Assembly (NCBI GenBank): GCA_046719715.1
Contig: JBDNCJ010000079.1
Span: forward strand, 1 to 11,915
DNA: 11,915 nt
Direction of reading: 5' to 3'
Source of the DNA: JANWWM01 sp046719715
Lineage (GTDB): Bacteria; Bacteroidota; Chlorobiia; Chlorobiales; Thermochlorobacteraceae
Part shown: positions 7,937 through 11,915 of the stretch, piece by piece
How positions within the stretch are numbered: position 1 is the first letter of the stretch
Layout of the letters: every line of letters begins with the position of its first letter
Notes under the pieces: model-generated
Told to the model about the DNA's origin: nothing
Databases searched by the model: none
Seen by the model: only the letters and a program-made list of their open reading frames with translations
Made by a program: the position numbers and the translations under genes

Positions 7937-7969
7937 ATCGGTAAGTATCGGTTTTATAAAGAGTTATAA
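7937..7969 (+). promoter_or_regulatory. Helically phased direct repeats upstream of the TM2 gene
   Basis: Two adjacent pairs of exact 6-bp direct repeats, each with a 10-bp period: ATCGGT at 7937-7942 and 7947-7952, then TTATAA at 7954-7959 and 7964-7969. They lie directly behind the broken HTH copy and about 130 bases before the TM2 gene. The one-turn spacing fits a binding site for a dimeric or cooperative regulator; TTATAA could overlap a -10-like element. No -35 partner was found. Confidence 0.35.
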
Positions 7970-8041
7970 CACAGTAAAAAAGCAGTAGTGATCTACTCAA
8001 AGAAGTTTTTTAGTTTGACTTTATATAGCAATCTTTTGGAG

Positions 8042-8062
8042 AAGGAGAATAGTATGTAGTAG
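8042..8062 (+). promoter_or_regulatory. Start-stop minimal ORF behind a strong ribosome binding site
   Basis: AAGGAG at 8042-8047 is followed after six bases by ATG 8054-8056 and immediately by TAG TAG (8057-8062). This is the strongest Shine-Dalgarno and spacing near a start in this part of the window, yet it directs no peptide. It lies 33 bases before the TM2 protein start at 8096. It could be a regulatory leader or the relic of a lost gene. Confidence 0.4.
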
Positions 8063-8083
8063 CACATCAATAACTAAACTCTT

Positions 8084-8087
8084 GGAG
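8084..8087 (+). promoter_or_regulatory. Ribosome binding site that sets the TM2 gene start
   Basis: GGAG lies only two bases before ATG 8090 but eight bases before the in-frame ATG 8096. Normal spacing therefore favours 8096 as the start of the TM2 protein. Confidence 0.6.
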
Positions 8088-8095
8088 ACATGCTC

Positions 8096-8509
8096 ATGAA
8101 ACTAACAAATCCTTTTGTCGGAAAAACGCAACAACAGATTCCTTCGGAATCAAAATCAGATGTAGTTAAAATACCTTCCGAACCTGCTGACGCGAACATC
8201 TCTGCACCCATTCCTGCTCAAACACCGACTTCTACTCAACCAATCATTATTACGAATGTAGTTTCTGCTGCTGCCACCGCGGCGTCAGGGGGAATTGGTA
8301 TTGGTATACCATTGAAGAGTAAGTGGGTAGCCTTCTTCCTTTGCTTGTTCCTTGGTTTCTTCGGTATCCACCGTTTCTATGTGGGTAAAGTTGGTACGGG
8401 ATTTCTGTGGCTACTTACTGGTGGACTATTCTTTATTGGTTGGTTCATAGATCTCATCATTATACTTTTGGATGGCTTCAGTGATAAATGGTTAAGACCT
8501 CTTTGTTAG
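8096..8509 (+). CDS. TM2 domain-containing membrane protein
   Basis: Protein of 137 residues. Residues 1-72 are a soluble low-complexity lead (Pro, Ser, Thr, Ala, Gln rich, with several PSE and PAQ-like stretches), and 73-130 are a classic TM2 domain (PF05154). That domain comprises a basic KSKW, a first helix AFFLCLFLGFFG, the conserved turn GIHRFYVGK, then GTGFLWLLTGGLFFIGWFIDLIIILLDG. TM2 domains form a two-helix hairpin in the inner membrane; their biochemical role is not settled. The start is taken at ATG 8096 because of ribosome binding site spacing; ATG 8090 would add two residues. Expression looks regulated: phased repeats and a start-stop element precede the gene, and a long hairpin follows 15 bases after the stop. 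No neighbour gives a clear partner; the secreted coiled-coil/barrel protein at 9169 is the nearest envelope protein. Confidence 0.92.
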   Translation: MKLTNPFVGKTQQQIPSESKSDVVKIPSEPADANISAPIPAQTPTSTQPIIITNVVSAAATAASGGIGIGIPLKSKWVAFFLCLFLGFFGIHRFYVGKVGTGFLWLLTGGLFFIGWFIDLIIILLDGFSDKWLRPLC

Positions 8510-8524
8510 GGAAAGATGTCGAAG

Positions 8525-8572
8525 ACAAGCAGACTGCCCGTATCTTGCGCAAAGAACGGGTAGTTTGCTTGT
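8525..8572 (+). ncRNA. Long RNA hairpin behind the TM2 gene
   Basis: Arms 8525-8541 and 8556-8572 pair over 17 positions, two of them G-U in RNA (core CAAGCAGACTGCCCGT against ACGGGTAGTTTGCTTG). After a bulged A at 8542, TCTT (8543-8546) pairs AAGA (8552-8555), leaving a 5-base loop. There is no T-run behind it on either strand, so it is not a standard intrinsic terminator. It may stabilise the TM2 mRNA 3' end, act as a terminator of another kind, or be part of a small RNA. The asymmetric G-U pairs favour function on the + strand transcript. Confidence 0.5.
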
Positions 8573-8600
8573 GAGACTGTGGCAAAATTCTGAAACCCCT

Positions 8601-8641
8601 ATTTCGTTCTACACAAAAAGTCCAAAGGACAAAAACGAAAT
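8601..8641 (+). repeat. Nested inverted repeat between the TM2 gene and the small gene
   Basis: Outer 8-bp arms ATTTCGTT (8601-8608) and AACGAAAT (8634-8641) are perfect. Inside, GTCC (8620-8623) and GGAC (8627-8630) form a small hairpin with an AAA loop, embedded in A-rich sequence. Weak fold; it could be an operator or a leader structure for the gene starting at 8734. Confidence 0.35.
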
Positions 8642-8733
8642 TAATCCTACTACCCTCTGTATTATCTATTGAAAAATCGTTCAAAAAGGCAATTTAAGGC
8701 GATTCAAGACACATTATCAGAAAGGATAACAAG

Positions 8734-8907
8734 ATGGCAAGCATATACAACAATCTACGCTCCGAGCTAAACAGAACCTGTCTTGAAAAAAAACAGGAAC
8801 TCAAAAAGCATCTTGCCATTGAAGTTTTCACCGACCAAGTAGCACATGATTTCAAGGTTTTATGGCATTTCTCGCTTTTTAAGCGAGTTTATCAGAGGCA
8901 ACGATAG
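8734..8907 (+). CDS. Small hypothetical protein, probable N-terminal half of a frame-split gene
   Basis: ATG 8734 has a good ribosome binding site, AAAGGA at 8721-8726, seven bases upstream, which is unusual in this window and argues that translation starts here. The first 40 residues look gene-like: charged and helical (LRSELNRTCLEKKQELKKHL, then AIEVFTDQVAHDF). The last 17 (KVLWHFSLFKRVYQRQR) do not. The next frame opens at 8843 and carries the better-looking sequence to 9037, so one base gained or two lost between about 8843 and 8900 would join the halves into a protein of about 100 residues. I recognise no family in either half. Alternatives are a real short protein or a programmed +1 shift; no convincing slippery site was seen. 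Confidence 0.4.
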   Translation: MASIYNNLRSELNRTCLEKKQELKKHLAIEVFTDQVAHDFKVLWHFSLFKRVYQRQR

Positions 8908-9037
8908 GGGTAAGTTTTACTGCAAAATTGCTCATTCGAGAAATGAGTTTCTGTTGGGAATATCAAAACTGCTCGACAAGGGATATTTAAGTAAAGAAGA
9001 TTTCGATTTAATTAAAACAGTGATAGGAACACCTTGA
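8846..9037 (+). CDS. Small hypothetical protein, probable C-terminal half of the same split gene
   Basis: Frame with 63 residues from ATG 8846, in the +1 frame relative to the segment starting at 8734 and overlapping it by 62 bases. It is basic at the start (MISRFYGISRFLSEFIRGN) and ends in a helical acidic stretch (ISKLLDKGYLSKEDFDLIKT). The upstream in-frame stop is TAG 8840-8842. The ATG has no ribosome binding site of its own, so it would need translational coupling or a frameshift from the upstream frame. No family recognised and no membrane segment. If independent, it is a small cytosolic protein; I think the joined reading with the 8734 frame is more likely. Confidence 0.45.
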   Translation: MISRFYGISRFLSEFIRGNDRGKFYCKIAHSRNEFLLGISKLLDKGYLSKEDFDLIKTVIGTP

Positions 9038-9093
9038 TGGCGCATACTTGGCTTCTGTATTTTTCAAATTTAGCCAGCGGAAAATCAAGATTA

Positions 9094-9111
9094 CTAATCA
9101 GCGAAGATTAG
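9094..9111 (+). promoter_or_regulatory. Perfect 6-bp inverted repeat upstream of the secreted coiled-coil/barrel gene
   Basis: CTAATC (9094-9099) and GATTAG (9106-9111) around AGCGAA, 57 bases before ATG 9169, in the 131-base gap. It could be an operator or a weak hairpin; nothing else assignable is seen in this gap. Confidence 0.3.
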
Positions 9112-9168
9112 ACAATACTAATTCATTGCTCCTGCGAAGTATCAAGCATAGGATCGGGTAAGAGAAAA

Positions 9169-10359
9169 ATGAACATAAGACTTTTCAACCACTTTCGTAG
9201 CGTTCTATGGGTATGTCTTACTTTTCTCTTGATGTTCATGAGCTTTCAAGCACATTCACAAGAACAAAGTTTTATAGAAGAACATGAGCATGTTTGGTCA
9301 CCAGATGACTCTCGTAATTCAGCGAGGCAAAAATGCTTAGATGCCATACAGAAACGCTGTTTAGAAAGAGCAGGAGTGCTGATTATCACCGAGATGTCAA
9401 AAAGTCAGAAAGAAACGGGTAAGGAAATTTACTCCGAAGCATATGCATCTATGCAAGAATTTGCTATGTCTACTTTGCAGACGGTCATTCTGTCGGAGTC
9501 GGTTGAAGTTTTCAAGAGTTCATTTATTACAAAGATTATTGCACGTGTTACAATTGATATAGATGAGTTAAAAGATGCCTTAAATCGGGAGAGACGGCGG
9601 ATAGAAGAGTTGAGAAAAAGAGAGATGGAAATCAAACTTCGTCAAAAGGAGCGAGAAATTCAGTGGGAAAGCGAACAGCGGCAAGTGTCTGAGCGAAAAG
9701 AATCTACCACAGAAACGGTGGACAAATGGTATAGACATCTGGAAGTATCGGGTTCATACTCCGTCGTTTCTTACCAATGGATGTTACCTGAGAATCAAAA
9801 AGCAAATACATCGACCCAACTGCTACGTCAAGAGTTAAAAGTTTCATATCAAACCTACAAAAATTCAGATTTCGGCATCGGTTTTGAGTTTTCTTTTGCA
9901 AATATCCGAAACGATGCTTGGTCCACAAATTTTGCTCCAAGTTCAACCGTCTCAGGATTTCCGCAAATAGATGGATTAACGGTTCGCAGCGTTGACAATT
10001 TCCATGAGCGGTTGTATTTACCTGGTATATATTTTTTCGCGAACCAGAACCCTACATTTTTGCTCGGTATAAGAGCAGGCTACGCCCAAACTTCATTTAG
10101 GGTTGAACATTCTACCTCTTCATCTAACACAAGTTTCGTACCAATCGCTATTAGTAAAGACGGAGGGTATGGGGAGGTTTATTTGAGTCTTAAGTTATAC
10201 CTTTGGGCATTATCTTTCAGCTTGAATGCAGGTTTTGGTTCATATTTACAAGGAAATTATTTCGGAAAACAAACATCCACGAGCATCTCCTCTGGCAGCA
10301 ACTATTATATCGGAATAGGAACATCTCTCTCACTGATTTTTGACATCAAGAAAGACTGA
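9169..10359 (+). CDS. Secreted coiled-coil protein with probable outer-membrane beta-barrel domain
   Basis: Protein of 396 residues, not recognised as a named family. A signal peptide is clear: basic start, hydrophobic residues 12-27, then probable cleavage after Ala-His-Ser (28-30). Residues 35-135 look like a compact alpha/beta domain: SARQKCLDAIQKRCLERAGV (51-70), a polar helix to about 100, then SFITKIIARVTIDIDEL. This order resembles FlgT-N/LPP20-like domains, a comparison by eye only. Residues 136-178 form a highly charged coiled coil (Arg/Glu/Lys/Gln). From 187 to the end, alternating polar and aromatic strands (LEVSGSYSVVSY, FGIGFEFSFANI, TFLLGIRAGYAQTSFRV, GEVYLSLKLYLWALSFSLNAG, YYIGIGTSLSLIFD) suggest an 8-10-strand outer-membrane barrel. 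The last residues are charged (FDIKKD) rather than the usual aromatic end. ATG 9169 is chosen because it opens the signal peptide; its ribosome binding site is weak. Confidence 0.85.
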   Translation: MNIRLFNHFRSVLWVCLTFLLMFMSFQAHSQEQSFIEEHEHVWSPDDSRNSARQKCLDAIQKRCLERAGVLIITEMSKSQKETGKEIYSEAYASMQEFAMSTLQTVILSESVEVFKSSFITKIIARVTIDIDELKDALNRERRRIEELRKREMEIKLRQKEREIQWESEQRQVSERKESTTETVDKWYRHLEVSGSYSVVSYQWMLPENQKANTSTQLLRQELKVSYQTYKNSDFGIGFEFSFANIRNDAWSTNFAPSSTVSGFPQIDGLTVRSVDNFHERLYLPGIYFFANQNPTFLLGIRAGYAQTSFRVEHSTSSSNTSFVPIAISKDGGYGEVYLSLKLYLWALSFSLNAGFGSYLQGNYFGKQTSTSISSGSNYYIGIGTSLSLIFDIKKD

Positions 10360-10426
10360 CTTAAAAAATCTAATTCTAATTAAGTACTTGATCTACCTGT
10401 ATTGGTCGCTTCTAAGCAAAACTCCA

Positions 10427-10464
10427 CATTTCTCAATTCCTATAAGTCATTTTGAAATAGTGAG
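10427..10464 (+). promoter_or_regulatory. Second copy of the repeated motif, with an orphan Shine-Dalgarno
   Basis: About 28 matches over 39 aligned positions with 7501-7539, including TCTCAA, ATAAGTC and AAATA. It is followed at once by a perfect AGGAGG (10463-10468), but no start codon is suitably spaced: the next ATG (10486) makes Met-Ser-stop, and ATG 10494 makes only 15 codons. It may be the leader of a lost gene. The rest of the 232-base gap (10360-10591) holds only the terminator hairpin at 10542-10565. Confidence 0.3.
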
Positions 10465-10541
10465 GAGGTTAGCAGTTTAGACTTGATGTCCTGATGTATA
10501 GACGGGGCATCGATAAGTTTTCACTTTTTCATCGAGTATAA

Positions 10542-10565
10542 AAGGCGAGTGTTGTGGCTCGCCTT
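10542..10565 (-). terminator. Hairpin terminator of tatA
   Basis: Perfect 8-bp stem AAGGCGAG (10542-10549) and CTCGCCTT (10558-10565) with an 8-base loop, 26 bases beyond the tatA stop. On the - strand the stem ends in CTTTTATA, a short T-run fitting an intrinsic terminator. On the + strand a CTTTGATTT follows, so it may also stop transcripts arriving from 9169-10359. Confidence 0.7.
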
Positions 10566-10591
10566 CTTTGATTTCGCTCCAACAAGAAAAC

Positions 10592-10849
10592 TTATTTTTT
10601 GCCTAACAGTTCAGCAAGTTTGGCTTTGTCTTCGTCGCTCATTTTGCTGATTTTCTCGGCGAGTTCTTTATCGCTGGGTTTATCGTTGGTCGCGTTTTTG
10701 ATTTCCTCTTCCAAGCCTTGTTGAGCGCGTTTGAACTCGTTAATCCCTTTGCCCAAGCCGCGCGCGAGTTCAGGCAGTTTCTTTGCGCCAAAGAGCAGCA
10801 AAATGATGATGAAAATGATGAGAAGTTCCTGAAATCCTAATCCGAACAT
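10592..10849 (-). CDS. tatA: Sec-independent protein translocase subunit TatA
   Basis: Pore-forming component of the twin-arginine translocase, which moves folded proteins across the inner membrane with TatC. The 85 residues begin MFGLGFQELLIIF and contain one N-terminal membrane helix (about 6-20). The conserved hinge Phe20-Gly21 follows, then the amphipathic helix AKKLPELARGLGKGINEFKRA (22-42) and an acidic/lysine-rich tail. Residue 8 is Glu, as in TatB and many single-TatA organisms, while the hinge and helix are TatA-like; with no second subunit visible, it may serve both roles. No tatC lies in the window. The gene is 56 bases behind the T9SS surface protein gene on the same strand, so co-transcription is possible, and it has its own hairpin terminator. 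Confidence 0.93.
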   Translation of the reverse strand: MFGLGFQELLIIFIIILLLFGAKKLPELARGLGKGINEFKRAQQGLEEEIKNATNDKPSDKELAEKISKMSDEDKAKLAELLGKK

Positions 10850-10905
10850 ACTTCAAAATGCGTTTAAGTTGACGGCGATACGTTGAAACTGAATTTACCA
10901 AAACC

Positions 10906-11915
10906 TTATTTCACGAACAGCATCTTTTTTGTTTGCATAAACGTTCCCGCCGTTAAGCGATACAGATACACCCCTGATGCCAGCGAGAGCGACGAGGCTT
11001 GAAGCACATGATGATAAACCCCCGCATCTTGACGCGCCTCGACAAGCGTTGCCACTTTGCGTCCCAAAACATCAAAGAGTTCCAACTTCACCCAATTTGC
11101 TTCGGGCAATTCATATTGAATCACGGTCGTGGGATTGAACGGGTTGGGATAATTCTGAAACAGCCGATACGAAAGGATACGCTCAATGGCGGTTGCCGTC
11201 GCAGAAAGGTCGTAATCGTGAATTGTGCCGTCTAAATCGACACTGCGAAGTCGATAGGTGTAAGTGCGTCCTGCCTCTACGGTTTCATCGAGGAAGGTGT
11301 ATTGCGATTCATTGAGCGTTGTGCCGTTGCCGCGCAGTGCGCTGTGCGTGTGATAAGAGGCAAGTTCTACGCCGTTACGCATGAGCACGAAGCCGAGATT
11401 GTCTTGCTCTGTGGCGGTTCGCCATGTGAGGGCAATGCCGCGTGTGGTGGCTTTTGCCGTAAAGTCAATGAGCGAGACGGGAAGCGGCGAATCGTCGTCG
11501 CCTGAAAAGACAGCCCATTCGCCCGCAAGCACGGTTAGCCCTGTGATTTCAACGGTTTTAATTGTAGATGCATTGTTGCGTATCAATCCAAGGTTGGTGC
11601 GATACGACTCCCACATTGAGCCCGTCCATCGCGCGGGGAAGGATTTATCATCGTCAAAGTTTGAGCCTTCTTGACTTGCTAGCCAACCAAATAGCAAGAC
11701 AAGTTCGCCTGTTCCAAAATCAAAACTTGGCGCACTGACCTTGTAGACTGCTTGAACTGCAAAAGTGCCATCACCCATTCTACTCGTTGCTGGATTGCCA
11801 TCTTCGATTCCGACGCTCACTTCTCCACCGACCACATTGGCATCTGTGATAACTCGGAAAAAATACGGTCCTGAACTTGTGCCAATCGGAAATTCTTTGT
11901 TTTCTTCCGGTCCAA
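10906..11915 (-). CDS. Surface protein with C-terminal type IX secretion sorting domain (5' end outside window)
   Basis: C-terminal 335 residues of a larger exported protein; the frame stays open to the window edge, so GTG 11835 is not taken as the start. Domains seen: a beta-rich segment with acidic and Gly/Asp loops (GDGTFAVQAVYKV, TGELVLLFGWLAS), then the linker LPVSLIDFTAKA leading into a fibronectin-III-like domain (ALTWRTATEQDNLGFVLMRNG to TYTYRLRSVDLDG). The last 80 residues are a Por/T9SS type A sorting domain, with FQNYPNPFNPTTVIQYELP, VKLELFDVLGRKVATLVE, ASGVYLYRLTAG and the basic end TKKMLFVK. Such proteins cross the inner membrane by Sec and the outer membrane by the type IX system, which usually removes the sorting domain and leaves the protein at the surface or released. 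The passenger function cannot be judged from this part. Confidence 0.9.
   Translation of the reverse strand, partial: GPEENKEFPIGTSSGPYFFRVITDANVVGGEVSVGIEDGNPATSRMGDGTFAVQAVYKVSAPSFDFGTGELVLLFGWLASQEGSNFDDDKSFPARWTGSMWESYRTNLGLIRNNASTIKTVEITGLTVLAGEWAVFSGDDDSPLPVSLIDFTAKATTRGIALTWRTATEQDNLGFVLMRNGVELASYHTHSALRGNGTTLNESQYTFLDETVEAGRTYTYRLRSVDLDGTIHDYDLSATATAIERILSYRLFQNYPNPFNPTTVIQYELPEANWVKLELFDVLGRKVATLVEARQDAGVYHHVLQASSLSLASGVYLYRLTAGTFMQTKKMLFVK

Noticed and set aside
8478..8684. 68-residue - strand frame across the TM2 gene end and the hairpins
   Set aside because: It is an opposite-strand shadow running through strong inverted repeats, with no ribosome binding site or recognisable protein features.
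10486..10541. Small ORFs behind the AGGAGG at 10463
   Set aside because: ATG 10486 gives Met-Ser-stop and ATG 10494 gives 15 codons; neither has suitable spacing to the Shine-Dalgarno.
11833..11835. GTG 11835 as the start of the T9SS protein
   Set aside because: The frame stays open to the window edge with sensible sequence and there is no signal peptide after the GTG, so the gene begins outside the window.

Overview
The window looks like a chromosomal segment of a Bacteroidota/Chlorobiota-type bacterium, with a Chloroherpeton- or Ignavibacteria-like lineage as my best guess. The clues are a surface protein ending in a type IX secretion (Por) sorting domain of the 'NYPNPFNPTT' kind, a DUF2851 protein (a family I know from Bacteroidetes/Chlorobi), a TPR protein with a LuxR-like C-terminal domain in the style of that phylum, and mostly weak Shine-Dalgarno sequences. 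No rRNA, tRNA, CRISPR array or insertion sequence was found.

Region 1 (1-5614) is core-like. On the + strand it holds NADP-dependent isocitrate dehydrogenase (icd) with its own hairpin terminator, a DUF2851 protein, an exported S41 (CtpA/Prc-type) protease with a PDZ domain, and a small two-helix membrane protein five bases behind the protease. These converge on an ftsE-like ABC ATPase on the - strand.

Region 2 (5615-10541) reads as an accessory region, visibly AT-richer towards its right half. It starts with a 540-residue cytosolic TPR/coiled-coil/LuxR-type HTH regulator that begins with TTG. Just downstream lies a 105-codon copy of its DNA-binding domain, interrupted by a single in-frame TAG. 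Next come a TM2-domain membrane protein with an unusual leader (phased direct repeats and a start-stop AUG-UAG-UAG behind a good ribosome binding site), two strong hairpins, a small gene split over two frames, and a secreted protein with an N-terminal alpha/beta-like domain, a charged coiled coil and a probable outer-membrane beta-barrel. Short sequence similarities flank the TPR gene and recur near 10.4 kb. They suggest decayed tandem copies of the regulator and/or a shared operator.

Region 3 (10542-11915) is on the - strand: the 3' part of a large T9SS-exported surface protein, cut by the window edge, followed by tatA and a hairpin terminator.

The best candidates for something undescribed are the regulator with its amber-interrupted satellite HTH copy and repeated upstream motif, and the adjacent TM2/outer-membrane protein set that it might control. 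That functional link is inference from proximity only.
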